From JAGVXH01 sp041649755 (lineage in GTDB: Archaea > Nanobdellota > Nanobdellia > Pacearchaeales > GW2011-AR1), in the NCBI GenBank assembly GCA_041649755.1, contig JBAZMK010000002.1, positions 1 to 64,000 on the forward strand: DNA of 64,000 nt, written 5' to 3'. How positions within the stretch are numbered: position 1 is the stretch's first letter; the number at the start of each line of letters is the position of its first letter. Of the stretch, positions 15,349-23,820 are shown piece after piece. The notes beneath the pieces are model-generated. The model was given only the letters and a program-made list of their open reading frames with translations, ran no database searches and was not told the origin of the DNA. The position numbers were made by a program, and so were the translations under genes.

Positions 15349-15374
15349 CCCGGTATGACGAAAGGAATGCCGGG
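15349..15374 (+). promoter_or_regulatory. 5'-UTR hairpin of NYN gene
   Basis: CCCGGTAT (15349-15356) pairs with ATGCCGGG (15367-15374) around a 10-nt purine-rich loop. A TATA-like aatttaaatac at 15310-15320 would start transcription near 15340, so the hairpin would sit in the leader, ending 14 nt before ATG 15389. It could instead serve as a terminator for the upstream gene, since a T-rich stretch follows. Confidence 0.4.
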
Positions 15375-15388
15375 AGTTCTTTTATTCT

Positions 15389-15940
15389 ATGGTAAATAAG
15401 AAAAAAACGATTGTGTTTATTGATGGAAATAACTGGTATCATAATGTTAAATCTATAATAAAAAAACCCAGACAAATCAATTTAAAAAAACTATCAAATC
15501 TTATTATAGAAAAATTTAGTCTTGAATTAGTTGAAATCAGATATTATAACTCTGTTCCTGACATTGGACTCGGCGAAGAAAATTACTATAAACATATGGT
15601 CTTTTTAAACAACTTAAAAAAACAGGGAATCATAGTAAACACCCGTAAATTAAAAAAAATGAACCTAAACGGAAAGCTTGTTCGTGTGGAAAAAGGCGTA
15701 GATGTAATGATTTCTTCTGATATGGTTCGAAAAACTCTTCTTGAAAGAAAATGTGACTGCTGTGTTTTAATTACGGGCGATTCTGACTACATCCCAATGA
15801 TGCAATTAATAAAAAAACTGGGGAAAGAAGTCTTGACCGCATCAGTTATGAAAGGCTACGCAAGAGAGCTTCTCAAAGGAGACTTCAGATACTGGATTCT
15901 AAAAAAGCAAGATCTAAATAAATGCATAAATAACAATTAA
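15389..15940 (+). CDS. NYN-domain (PIN-like) putative ribonuclease
   Basis: The 183-aa protein fits the NYN/LabA (DUF88) family. The acidic residues are in F-I-D-G-N-N-W near the N-terminus, G-V-D-V-M-I-S-S-D-M in the middle, and I-T-G-D-S-D-Y-I-P-M-M. These are the positions that bind metal in PIN-fold nucleases. It likely cuts or processes RNA. It is followed one base later by an HD-domain gene, and the pair interrupts the FAD/FeS oxidoreductase genes. Confidence 0.85.
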   Translation: MVNKKKTIVFIDGNNWYHNVKSIIKKPRQINLKKLSNLIIEKFSLELVEIRYYNSVPDIGLGEENYYKHMVFLNNLKKQGIIVNTRKLKKMNLNGKLVRVEKGVDVMISSDMVRKTLLERKCDCCVLITGDSDYIPMMQLIKKLGKEVLTASVMKGYARELLKGDFRYWILKKQDLNKCINNN

Positions 15941-15941
15941 A

Positions 15942-16583
15942 ATGGATGAAGAATTTTATAAAAAACTAAGGGAAAGAATCCTACCCTACTTTAAAATTAA
16001 TGACGGACACGGATTTGACCATACGGAAAGGGTTTACAAAAATGCCCTGATAATAAGCAAAGAAGAAAATGTTGATTTAGATGTTGTGAAGGTTTCTTCT
16101 TTAATGCACGATATCGCAAGGCACAAAGAAACGGACAATAATGGGGTTTGTCATGCAAATGAAGGTGCCAAGATAGCTAAAGAAATTTTAAGGGAATTAA
16201 ATTTTCCGGAAAAAAAGCTTAAGAATGTTTTGCATTGTATTGAGGTTCATAGATTTAGCAAAGGGCTTAAAACTGAAACCCGTGAAGCAGAGATATTACA
16301 AGATGCAGATAGGTTAGATGCCTTGGGGGCTATGATTTTAATAAGAATGATTCAAAATGCTTTAACACATAATCTTCCCATACATAACCCTAAAATTCCT
16401 ATAAAAGAAAAGTATGACGGAAAAGGCTCAACCGTTATTAATCATCTCTACGAAAAGATTTTAAAAATCAAACCAGATACATTTAAAACAAGAAAAGCGA
16501 GGCAATTTGCCGAAAAAAGATACAAGCTTATTGAAGATTTTGCTAAATGTTTTATGGAAGAATATGGCGAAGAAAATCAATGA
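15942..16583 (+). CDS. HD-superfamily phosphohydrolase
   Basis: The 213-aa protein has the classical HD ligands: D-H-T-E-R-V near residue 26, L-M-H-D-I-A-R-H near residue 55, a V-H-R-F-S-K-G segment, and D-A-D-R-L-D-A-L-G. It resembles the uncharacterised HD hydrolases (YedJ-like) that act on nucleotides. It begins one base after the NYN gene and overlaps the ferredoxin-like gene by 20 nt, so the three are probably co-transcribed. The substrate is unknown. Confidence 0.85.
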   Translation: MDEEFYKKLRERILPYFKINDGHGFDHTERVYKNALIISKEENVDLDVVKVSSLMHDIARHKETDNNGVCHANEGAKIAKEILRELNFPEKKLKNVLHCIEVHRFSKGLKTETREAEILQDADRLDALGAMILIRMIQNALTHNLPIHNPKIPIKEKYDGKGSTVINHLYEKILKIKPDTFKTRKARQFAEKRYKLIEDFAKCFMEEYGEENQ

Positions 16584-16968
16584 AAACGACAGAATTGAAG
16601 CGGAGAATCTAACAAATGAAATAAAAGAAATTCTCTCTCCCTGCGTTAATTGCGGAATGTGTAAAGCAAACTGCGGAGTTTTCAAAGCTTTAAGAGAAGA
16701 AAGCGTCTCGCCAAGAGGAAAAACTATTCTTTTAAACAACGACATTTTAGAAAAAATTGTCTTCCAATGCAACTTATGCAAAGCGTGCGAAGAAAAATGT
16801 CCGTTAAACCTAAAAATTTGCGATGCCATCAGAAAAGCCAGACAAGTTTTAGTCCTAAGAGGAAAAGAGCTAAAAGAAAACAAAGAAATGATAGAAAATA
16901 TCAGAAAAACAGGAAACCCCTTCGGCAAAGGAGAAATAAAGGACAAAGAAAAATTATACTGCTGTTAA
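16564..16968 (+). CDS. Ferredoxin-like 2x[4Fe-4S] subunit (HdrC/GlpC N-terminal type)
   Basis: ATG 16564 gives 134 aa; the frame continues upstream inside the HD gene, but that part has no homology. Two clusters are seen: C-V-N-C-G-M-C-K-A-N-C and C-N-L-C-K-A-C-E-E-K-C-P. A helical tail with an I-R-K-T-G-N-P-F-G segment follows, as in HdrC and GlpC or LutB-type proteins. It likely completes the oxidoreductase with the FAD and CCG subunits at 13440-15303, transferring electrons between them. Confidence 0.8.
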   Translation: MAKKINENDRIEAENLTNEIKEILSPCVNCGMCKANCGVFKALREESVSPRGKTILLNNDILEKIVFQCNLCKACEEKCPLNLKICDAIRKARQVLVLRGKELKENKEMIENIRKTGNPFGKGEIKDKEKLYCC

Positions 16969-17008
16969 TAATACAAATACTTTTAAATTTGAGTTTTCTA
17001 AAAAGTCA

Positions 17009-17455
17009 ATGGGGTTATTGGAATTTATGGGTATTTCTAATGAGGATTTGGGTAAAAGGGTAATTGAAAAACCCAGACTTCTTACAGAAAGAGAAATTTT
17101 GGGATTAAGACACTGGATTAACTTTAGATTTAGAGAAGAATGGACTATAAGGGGTAAAATAATCGTTTCAGGTCTTCCTGATGCAGATGGCTATTCAATT
17201 ATTTCTTGGGGGAAAGAAGAAGAAGAAGAAATTTTGAAATTTCCTTCATTTTATTCTGCCGAACAGATTGAGAGAAGAGCAGAATGTAATCGTGAAAGAT
17301 TTTTAAAGGACTTCGGAATCGTTAGGGTTGGTGAGAATACTTATTCTTTATTCCCTGAAGAGAACCTTGGTGTAAGCCTTTGTTATCCCAAAAATTATGA
17401 TTATTCTGCATACGCTAAGAGACTAAGGCAAGACGAGTTTGATTTTAAGAATTAA
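17009..17455 (+). CDS. Hypothetical protein, 148 aa
   Basis: I do not recognise this family. The product is soluble, with a mixed charged composition and several aromatic residues, an acidic E-E-E-E-E-I stretch in the middle, and no cysteine motif or membrane helix. A TATA-like acttttaaattt at 16980-16991 lies about 25 nt before ATG 17009, which supports the start and a leaderless mRNA. Confidence 0.6.
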   Translation: MGLLEFMGISNEDLGKRVIEKPRLLTEREILGLRHWINFRFREEWTIRGKIIVSGLPDADGYSIISWGKEEEEEILKFPSFYSAEQIERRAECNRERFLKDFGIVRVGENTYSLFPEENLGVSLCYPKNYDYSAYAKRLRQDEFDFKN

Positions 17456-17477
17456 AACTTATTGCTTTTAATAAAAA

Positions 17478-17804
17478 CTATCCTCCCCAGACCTCTGTCA
17501 CAGCCATATTATAAACTCTTGCCTGGCTAATTGCTCCTCTCCGCGCCACCTCCGCTAACCTCTTTTCAGAAGAAGGTAAATCATACTCACAAATAGAACA
17601 AATTTCTCTGAATCCTCTATGCTCTCTTTGAACAACAAAATGTTTTGGGGCTATTGGAAGATCAGAGTATTCTACAAAAGGAACAGCAAAATAACTTTCC
17701 CATAAGATTGTTTCCCCCTCTTTTCTTACTTCTACTACCCATCTTTTAAACTTATCAGAATCTCTCGGAGGAGATAAATAAACCCCCTTCTCTATCATTT
17801 TCAT
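17478..17804 (-). CDS. Hypothetical protein, 108 aa
   Basis: A small soluble protein of unknown family. The N-terminal half looks like beta strands (R-W-V-V-E-V-R-K-E-G-E-T-I-L-W). The middle has two cysteines, E-I-C-S-I-C-E-Y, and the C-terminal part is helical. It converges with the 17009 gene and lies upstream of nothing obvious. A TATA-like element is present near 17825 on the minus strand. Confidence 0.6.
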   Translation of the reverse strand: MKMIEKGVYLSPPRDSDKFKRWVVEVRKEGETILWESYFAVPFVEYSDLPIAPKHFVVQREHRGFREICSICEYDLPSSEKRLAEVARRGAISQARVYNMAVTEVWGG

Positions 17805-17839
17805 TCTAATAAAGAACCTTTTTTAAAGATTTATATACT

Positions 17840-19528
17840 CTAAAAATGTGCAAACCAAAGTTCTAATCTGTCTTTTTTCTTCTTATAGAGCCTAACAAAA
17901 CCAAATCTCTCAAACTGAATAATATCTCCGACCTTTAATTTCCTAACTTCTGGCTCACTTAGACCATTAACAACAGAACCATCAGACATTCTTATTTCTG
18001 TTTTGACATTGTCTGCGTTCGCAGGAAGCCAGTGTATAAACTTTGTCTCCAAATCGTTCGTAGGCTCCTCTGAAATAAATGAAAACTCCCGTGGTTTTAT
18101 CGCCAAAACCTGCTCAGACTTAAAATTCAAAAGGTGCATCAACCTATAATTCCGATTCTGCATTACTTCATAGTCTGGTTTTGAGATAAAAAACTCTTGT
18201 TTAGTATTATAAACCTTATACCCCTTTTTTCCATCGGGATGCAAAGGTATTTTAGCAACCAGTTCAGGACAGCCTTTTATCCTTATTTTCTCAGGTTCTT
18301 CAACAAAAAAATACCGCGGAACACTCTCAAGGAATTTCCTATTCAAAGCATAAAGAACCTCAACGGGAACTTTTATGTTTGTTTTATTCAGTCCTATACT
18401 TAAAATAAACTGCCGAATAGCTTCTGGATGAATCCCTCTGTCTTTCAAAGACTGCAAACTCCATGTTCGAGGGTCATTCCAGCCAATGTAAACTCCTGAC
18501 CTGACTTCTTTTGAACCTTTTGACTTAGAAATTTTAACCCCTTCAATAGCAAAATGCCCGTTATAAACCACTTTTGGATGCTCCCACCCAAAGATATTCC
18601 AAATATGCTTCTCAACCCTTGTCTCAATAACCAAATCTGTCCCTCTCAAAATATGGGTAACACCAAGCAGATGGTCATCAATTGCCCAGGAAAAATCCAT
18701 AGAAGGATAAACCCTATACTTCTTCTTGGTTCTCGGATGAGGATTATCTGATATCTTAAACATCACCCTATCACGAAAAGCGGGGTCAGGATCTTGCATA
18801 GAAGTTTTAAGCCTAACGCACATAGAACCCATAGGAGCATTAAACATCTTTTTCCACCTCTCAACCTGTTGTTCTGGGGAAAACCTTCTGCAAGAGCATT
18901 CCACTCCTTTTGCCCTAAGTTCCCTCATTTTATCAGGACTGCACTCACAAACATACATATACCCCTTCCTCAAAAGCTCCTCAGCGTAATCATAAAAAAT
19001 CTTAAGTCTATCTGACTTATAAATTATCTTTTTCTCATATTTTACACCAAGCCACTTCACGCCATCCTCAATCAGCTTATAAGCTTCAGGTTCAATCTGC
19101 TTCTCAGCCGAACCAATCGTGTCGTCCATAACAAGAAAAAGCTTCCCCTTATACATTTTCACATACTCGTCATTAAGAATCAAAGTTCTTGCATTTCCAA
19201 TATGTAAAGGACCTGAAGGAAATGGAGGCATCCTCATTACAACCTTCCCCTCAACAGCGCCCTCAAGTTCAGGCAAACCTTCACGAACTTTTCTTTTGCT
19301 TATCTTATGCCCCCCTCTTAAAATTTCTTCTTTCTGTCTTTCTAAACTTAAAGAGTTCACTTCCTCCACGACTTCTCTTACCTTATCAACATAATCCTTT
19401 ATCTGGGTTTTCTCTAAGCCCTCAGCAAAAAGACCCGAAAGAACCGCCCTTTCATTTGATTTCCCCTCGTGCTTCAGCGCATTTTCAAGAGCATAAGCCC
19501 TTATCACTTCTTTTGTTATTTCTGCCAT
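17840..19528 (-). CDS. gltX: Glutamyl-tRNA synthetase, archaeal type
   Basis: The 562-aa enzyme charges tRNA-Glu with glutamate. It has an N-terminal helical extension typical of archaeal and eukaryotic GluRS, then the class I signature P-S-G-P-L-H-I-G-N-A, a cysteine-rich insertion (Y-V-C-E-C-S and E-C-S-C-R-R), and the KMSKS-type loop K-I-S-K-S-K-G-S. The C-terminal half is the beta-barrel anticodon-binding domain. In archaea this enzyme is often non-discriminating or works alongside GatDE; neither can be judged here. Confidence 0.95.
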   Translation of the reverse strand: MAEITKEVIRAYALENALKHEGKSNERAVLSGLFAEGLEKTQIKDYVDKVREVVEEVNSLSLERQKEEILRGGHKISKRKVREGLPELEGAVEGKVVMRMPPFPSGPLHIGNARTLILNDEYVKMYKGKLFLVMDDTIGSAEKQIEPEAYKLIEDGVKWLGVKYEKKIIYKSDRLKIFYDYAEELLRKGYMYVCECSPDKMRELRAKGVECSCRRFSPEQQVERWKKMFNAPMGSMCVRLKTSMQDPDPAFRDRVMFKISDNPHPRTKKKYRVYPSMDFSWAIDDHLLGVTHILRGTDLVIETRVEKHIWNIFGWEHPKVVYNGHFAIEGVKISKSKGSKEVRSGVYIGWNDPRTWSLQSLKDRGIHPEAIRQFILSIGLNKTNIKVPVEVLYALNRKFLESVPRYFFVEEPEKIRIKGCPELVAKIPLHPDGKKGYKVYNTKQEFFISKPDYEVMQNRNYRLMHLLNFKSEQVLAIKPREFSFISEEPTNDLETKFIHWLPANADNVKTEIRMSDGSVVNGLSEPEVRKLKVGDIIQFERFGFVRLYKKKKDRLELWFAHF

Positions 19529-19595
19529 AAAATTAGATGAATCCTAAGGTTTTAAATTTGTTGGAACTAACCCCCTCAGACAAAATAAAAATTTT

Positions 19596-19805
19596 TTATG
19601 ACATACCTACTAATTCTAATAACTCCGAACACTTCTTCCCCAAAACTCCATCAGAATTCCTAGCAGAATATATCCCTACTTCTGTTGCAATCTGTCTATC
19701 AGACAACCCCTCTGGGGGCATACCTAAAAAAGATTTATAAGCCCTTACTACCTCCTCCCTTAAAACAATAATCCTTGAAATAATTTTACCCTTATCGTAA
19801 TCCAT
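19596..19805 (-). CDS. Small hypothetical protein, possible HTH
   Basis: The 69-aa product has a basic N-terminal helix and a central S-D-R-Q-I-A-T-E-V-G-I-Y-S segment that resembles a helix-turn-helix, as in small DNA-binding domains. Its ATG directly follows the stop codon of the 115-aa gene (adjacent on the minus strand). The plus-strand frame over the same bases has weak composition and is rejected. Function is unknown. Confidence 0.55.
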   Translation of the reverse strand: MDYDKGKIISRIIVLREEVVRAYKSFLGMPPEGLSDRQIATEVGIYSARNSDGVLGKKCSELLELVGMS

Positions 19806-20153
19806 CTACCACCTCAAAACGCTTGTATCTGGTTGATTAGAACTATTGACCCCAACCTTTCTCTCAAGAAGTTCTATCCTCTGTTCAAGCTTATAAATTT
19901 TATTATCAAGGTCTACTATTTTTTGGTCAACCTCCCTCTTATTATAACCATCAGTTTCCGTTGAAAAACTACTTTTACTATCCTGGCCATACCCAAAGAA
20001 ACTTTTATTTGAACTTTTTGTCCCCCCAGAACTACCAATCTCTACAAAACCATCTCTATTCATGGGGATAATATCTTCATTTTTTGGAACTCTAACAATT
20101 CCCCTTTTTTGAAGGTCTCTTATATCAACAACCTTTTTCTTTCTTGACCACAT
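19806..20153 (-). CDS. Hypothetical protein with C-terminal coiled coil
   Basis: The 115-aa product has a short basic N-terminus (M-W-S-R-K-K-K-V-V-D-I), a low-complexity Ser/Gly/Phe-rich middle, and a coiled-coil helix near residues 73-98 with heptad-like I and L spacing. The style recalls small archaeal proteins of the SepF or DUF-type cytoskeletal adaptors, but no family can be named. It is divergent from the 20240 gene. Confidence 0.6.
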   Translation of the reverse strand: MWSRKKKVVDIRDLQKRGIVRVPKNEDIIPMNRDGFVEIGSSGGTKSSNKSFFGYGQDSKSSFSTETDGYNKREVDQKIVDLDNKIYKLEQRIELLERKVGVNSSNQPDTSVLRW

Positions 20154-20159
20154 AAGAAT

Positions 20160-20222
20160 ATCAAGTAAGAAGTTTATTTAAAGTTTTAGTCACTTAGCTC
20201 AAAGGTTATATTTATATATAAC
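20160..20222. promoter_or_regulatory. Divergent promoter region
   Basis: Two TATA boxes can be seen. On the plus strand, atatttatatataac (20208-20222) is about 25 nt before ATG 20240. On the minus strand, actttaaataaac (around 20170-20185) is about 25 nt before ATG 20153. Both imply leaderless mRNAs. Confidence 0.55.
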
Positions 20223-20239
20223 AAATACTAAATTACTTA

Positions 20240-21772
20240 ATGGCAGATTTAAAAAAAGTAATTGAAGAGGTAATGACCTCTTCAAAATCTTCTGAGAACT
20301 TAAAAAACATTGGAATGTGGGATTTAGAAAAGAGTAAATTCAAACCTGCCGCATCTTACAAAATAACTTTTGACTCACAACAAGCACAGCTTGAACCGAT
20401 ATATTACTGGCTTTTAGACTTCGTTCAAGACGCAGGATGGGACACAAAAAAAATTACTGATAACTTCACTTCAAGTCCAGGTTCAGGACATTTTGCCGAA
20501 ATGGGACAAAGAGCGAGCAAGCTTCAAGATGAAGCAGGAAAGTTATTAGGGGGAATGAATCAAGTAATCAAATCCGCTCTGAACATCATTTACGACTTAA
20601 AAGAATTTGAAATTCGTCTCTCCCATTATGACGATGCAAATTCTGAGGACAAAGAAAGGAAGGAGTCGGGAATGCTTTCATTAAAACAAATCTGGCTTGA
20701 CAATGTAGACCTAAAAAGAGGAAAAGGCTCAATTCACGCCATGGCCGGTGAACTCGGCTACACAACCATCCGTGAAGCCTTCATGATGGCAAACTCCCTC
20801 AGTGAACTAAAAGACTTAAACGAAGAAAACGGCGGAGTAATAAACGACCAGGTTCTGAGAATTCTTATACCACGTATAAGTGAATTTCTTAAATGGAAAG
20901 AATACTCAGAAAAAGAATTAAGAAAAAGAACGAATATAGAAAAAAACTACCTTAAAAGCCAAATTGAAACAATAAAACTTTATTCTTCTTGGATGAAACC
21001 TTATATCAAAGCAGCGGAAGAATTACGTCAAAAAGGTTTTGATGGAAATGCTGCTCTCGTAAACGCTTTCAGCACATCAATGTTTGAATTAACTATACTC
21101 GGCAAAAAAGAAGAAAAAAACCCCGCTAAATTTGAAAAATACAATCTTAAAAGAAAATATTATTCGTGTATTGTTATAAGTTTCAATTATCGGGGACACG
21201 TTTCTCAAAGAGTCACCCAAAGAGGAGATTACGGATTCGCAATGGGAGGAAGAATTGACATGACCTTTGATGCATACGCAATTAACGAAGACGAATTAAA
21301 GATTATAGAAAAAGAACTAACAAAAGAAGACGTAGCAGACAGCATGAATTTCTCTATGAACTTAGCTGAAGAATCATTAAAAGAATTAAAAGAAGACTTA
21401 GACCACTTCCTAAAAAACGACGAAGAAAAAAAGAAAGAAGAAGCAAAAACCGAAGAAAAAAAGAAATCTCAGGATATAAATCCCTTCTCTTCATTGTTTG
21501 GAGGGATTTTTAAAAAGAACAATAAAAAATCCTCTGAAAAGAAAAAAGGAAAGGATATTGAATCTGTTGAAGATATAGCTCCCGACAATTATATTGAAAA
21601 AGTAATAAGAGTTCAGGCAGTCTCAAACGCCTGCAGTGGACTTTACACAGTCTACGATATATATAAGAAAGCTCATGGGATGGCTTCTGCTCCCGGTGAA
21701 GGCTTTACAAAAATTGAGGGAACAAAAGAACCAGAAGTAAAATTCAAAGACATTTTTAAAAGCAAGTTTTAA
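20240..21772 (+). CDS. Large hypothetical protein with charged linker, 510 aa
   Basis: No family is recognised. Residues 1-390 look like a mostly helical soluble domain. A Lys/Glu-rich low-complexity stretch (about 390-450) carries an N-P-F-S-S-L-F-G-G-I-F segment, and a conserved-looking C-terminal piece (about 455-510) follows. There is no membrane helix. Its strong leaderless promoter and the neighbouring acidic 187-aa protein suggest a lineage-specific structural or housekeeping protein of DPANN archaea, which is inference. Confidence 0.7.
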   Translation: MADLKKVIEEVMTSSKSSENLKNIGMWDLEKSKFKPAASYKITFDSQQAQLEPIYYWLLDFVQDAGWDTKKITDNFTSSPGSGHFAEMGQRASKLQDEAGKLLGGMNQVIKSALNIIYDLKEFEIRLSHYDDANSEDKERKESGMLSLKQIWLDNVDLKRGKGSIHAMAGELGYTTIREAFMMANSLSELKDLNEENGGVINDQVLRILIPRISEFLKWKEYSEKELRKRTNIEKNYLKSQIETIKLYSSWMKPYIKAAEELRQKGFDGNAALVNAFSTSMFELTILGKKEEKNPAKFEKYNLKRKYYSCIVISFNYRGHVSQRVTQRGDYGFAMGGRIDMTFDAYAINEDELKIIEKELTKEDVADSMNFSMNLAEESLKELKEDLDHFLKNDEEKKKEEAKTEEKKKSQDINPFSSLFGGIFKKNNKKSSEKKKGKDIESVEDIAPDNYIEKVIRVQAVSNACSGLYTVYDIYKKAHGMASAPGEGFTKIEGTKEPEVKFKDIFKSKF

Positions 21773-21825
21773 AAGCCAAAAACCATAACCCCAAAATAAT
21801 TAAATCCCTTTCTGCACCATAATCT

Positions 21826-22389
21826 ATGAAAGTTAAGGAAATCAAAGAAAAGGAAAATAAGATAAAAGAATTAGAAGAAGAATCTAAAACTGAAAAGGAG
21901 ACTATTAAAGAAACAGAAATCGTAGAAGATGATATAGAACAATTTTCTTACGAAGAAGATTCAGAACCTGCTAAAGAACAAGAAGAAGAAACAGAAGTTA
22001 AGGAAGAAAACAAGAATTTATCATTAGAAGAAGTTATCTTAGATACGCCCCTTACACAAGAGCCCCTTGAAGAAAAAAGGAAAGAAGAGCTTTATACAAC
22101 TTCTTCCTCACCAGGAGAATTTTATTCGGGTAGTCGTGGAACAGATTTTTACTCTCAATCGGATTCGCTTTACAAAACCTCTTCCGAAGGGGTTTATTCG
22201 GTTGGAGAAAAAGAAAATGAAGAAGGGGGCTCTTTTTACAACAAGGTTAACCAGGCTGAAAACGAAAGAGTTGGAGAAATCCACGGAGCAAGAGGTTCAA
22301 AGCTTGAAATTGAAGGAGTCAAAGGTGCTTTTGGCCTAAAAAAAGATTCGAGAAAAGATTCGGAAAAATATTCTGCCAGAAGTTATTAA
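21826..22389 (+). CDS. Acidic low-complexity hypothetical protein
   Basis: The 187-aa product is strongly acidic in the first 85 residues, dominated by Glu and Lys. It is followed by a Ser/Tyr/Gly-rich stretch with repeated F-Y-S or V-Y-S elements, then a charged tail. It is probably largely disordered. It follows the 510-aa protein by about 50 nt with its own TATA-like element. No function can be assigned. Confidence 0.6.
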   Translation: MKVKEIKEKENKIKELEEESKTEKETIKETEIVEDDIEQFSYEEDSEPAKEQEEETEVKEENKNLSLEEVILDTPLTQEPLEEKRKEELYTTSSSPGEFYSGSRGTDFYSQSDSLYKTSSEGVYSVGEKENEEGGSFYNKVNQAENERVGEIHGARGSKLEIEGVKGAFGLKKDSRKDSEKYSARSY

Positions 22390-22746
22390 TTAAAACTCGT
22401 CCTCTTTTGTTTCTAACTTACCCATTGATTTAAGCTTAGCAATCATCGCAGGGGTATATTTAAAGATAACATCTCCTTTTTCATTATCAAACTCCCAAGG
22501 TTCAATTAACAAAACATCTCCCTCTCTCAGCCATAAACCTCTTCTATTTCTGCCGGGAACCCTGCAATTTCTCGTCTTACCATCCATACAGGAAACCAAC
22601 ATTCTACTCCCTCCAACTCTCTGAGCAATTATCCCTATAACTTCCCTCCCTCTTGGCAACCTAACCCTAACAAACTCCTCTGATTCGGTTCTTACAACCA
22701 CCGGAGAATTTTTCTTAGACTTATCTTTAAATTTATTAAAACCCAT
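22390..22746 (-). CDS. eif1A: Translation initiation factor aIF1A
   Basis: The 118-aa protein is an OB-fold S1-type factor matching archaeal/eukaryotic IF1A (bacterial IF1 homologue). It shows E-V-I-G-I-I-A-Q-R-V-G-G-S-R-M, C-M-D-G-K-T-R-N-C-R-V-P-G and W-L-R-E-G-D-V-L-L-I-E-P-W-E-F. It binds the A site of the small subunit during initiation. It has a basic N-terminal tail and an acidic C-terminus as in the family. It is adjacent to the DUF424 gene, a common archaeal arrangement of information genes. Confidence 0.95.
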   Translation of the reverse strand: MGFNKFKDKSKKNSPVVVRTESEEFVRVRLPRGREVIGIIAQRVGGSRMLVSCMDGKTRNCRVPGRNRRGLWLREGDVLLIEPWEFDNEKGDVIFKYTPAMIAKLKSMGKLETKEDEF

Positions 22747-22778
22747 ATTTAAAAAGAATTAAAAGACTTTATAAAACT

Positions 22779-23087
22779 TCACAAAAGAACAAGCAAAAAA
22801 GGGACACCTTCAACTCTTAAAACATCTTCTTCCTTAACCATTCCAAGTTCTTTAATTAATTCTATTGACTTTTCACCAACAATATTAAAAGTCGCATCTT
22901 CTCTGACACACCGAATTATCTCTTCTCTCAACTCTTCTTTATCCACTTCCTCTCCACTAAAAAAAACACCAGTCAAATCAAGTTGCATATCTCCTTGAGT
23001 AAATTTCTTGCCATAAATCTCTTTATCACAAATAGAAATTACAGACCTATAAGACTTATGCACTTTAAATAAAAAATCTTTCACCAT
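22779..23087 (-). CDS. DUF424 family protein
   Basis: ATG 23087 gives 102 aa; the frame extends three codons further to a TTG. It resembles the archaeal DUF424 family, with V-H-K-S-Y-R near the start, D-L-T-G-V-F-F-S-G near the middle, and G-V-P-F-L-L at the C-terminus. The function is unknown, though the family is found near translation genes. A tttataaa TATA box about 20 nt upstream and a GAGG element support the chosen start. Confidence 0.75.
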   Translation of the reverse strand: MVKDFLFKVHKSYRSVISICDKEIYGKKFTQGDMQLDLTGVFFSGEEVDKEELREEIIRCVREDATFNIVGEKSIELIKELGMVKEEDVLRVEGVPFLLVLL

Positions 23088-23177
23088 CTTCCTCAAGGTA
23101 TCTCTTACTTTATAAAACTAATCACCCCTTAAAATAACAGCAGAAACATTAATAAACATTATTCTTATAATTAATCT

Positions 23178-23819
23178 ATGATAAAAATAATAAGAAATTT
23201 TGCCCAAAGAATCTTCTCTGGGATTTTTAGAAAAAAAGGGGAGATAAAACTGGGATTCTATGGTTCACCTAATGCAGGTAAAACCAGCCTTGCAAACAAA
23301 ATCTGTCAGGATTGGCTGGGAGAAGACTTAGGTGCGGTAAGCAATATGCCTCACGAAACAAGAAAAATTCAGGTAAAAGAAAAAGTAGTTATAGAAAAAA
23401 ACGGAAAAAAAATAGCTTTTAAATTAATTGACACTCCTGGAATTGCAACAAAAGTTGATTTTGAAGACTTCATGAAATTCGGATTAAGTAAAAAAGAAGC
23501 CCAAACAAGAGCTAAAGAAGCAACACAAGGGATTATAGAATCTATAAAATGGCTCGACGATGTGGACGCCGTTATAGTTCTAATTGACTCCACTCTTAAC
23601 CCTTACTCACAAGTAAACATCACAATAATAGGAAATTTAGTTGCAAGAAACATCCCAGTCCTAATTGTTGCAAATAAGATAGATTTAAAAAAATCAGATA
23701 TTAAGAAGGTACAGGGTGCTTTCCAAGAATACAATGTTGTTGGGGTAAGCGCAAAGAGTGGTGAGAATATGGAAGAGTTTTACGAAGAGCTTTTCCGACT
23801 CGTAAAGAAAAAGAGGTAA
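23178..23819 (+). CDS. Era-like GTP-binding protein
   Basis: The 213-aa protein has all GTPase motifs: G1 G-S-P-N-A-G-K-T-S, G3 D-T-P-G, G4 N-K-I-D and a G5-like V-S-A-K-S-G. It lacks a C-terminal KH domain, unlike bacterial Era. Archaeal members of this family are generally found beside a DUF2073 gene, which is exactly the arrangement here (next gene one base downstream). A role in ribosome assembly or translation is likely but not proven. Confidence 0.88.
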   Translation: MIKIIRNFAQRIFSGIFRKKGEIKLGFYGSPNAGKTSLANKICQDWLGEDLGAVSNMPHETRKIQVKEKVVIEKNGKKIAFKLIDTPGIATKVDFEDFMKFGLSKKEAQTRAKEATQGIIESIKWLDDVDAVIVLIDSTLNPYSQVNITIIGNLVARNIPVLIVANKIDLKKSDIKKVQGAFQEYNVVGVSAKSGENMEEFYEELFRLVKKKR

Positions 23820-23820
23820 A

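Noticed and set aside
19537..19740. Plus-strand 67-aa frame near the gltX start
   Set aside because: It overlaps the better supported minus-strand 69-aa gene, which is directly adjacent to its upstream neighbour's stop.
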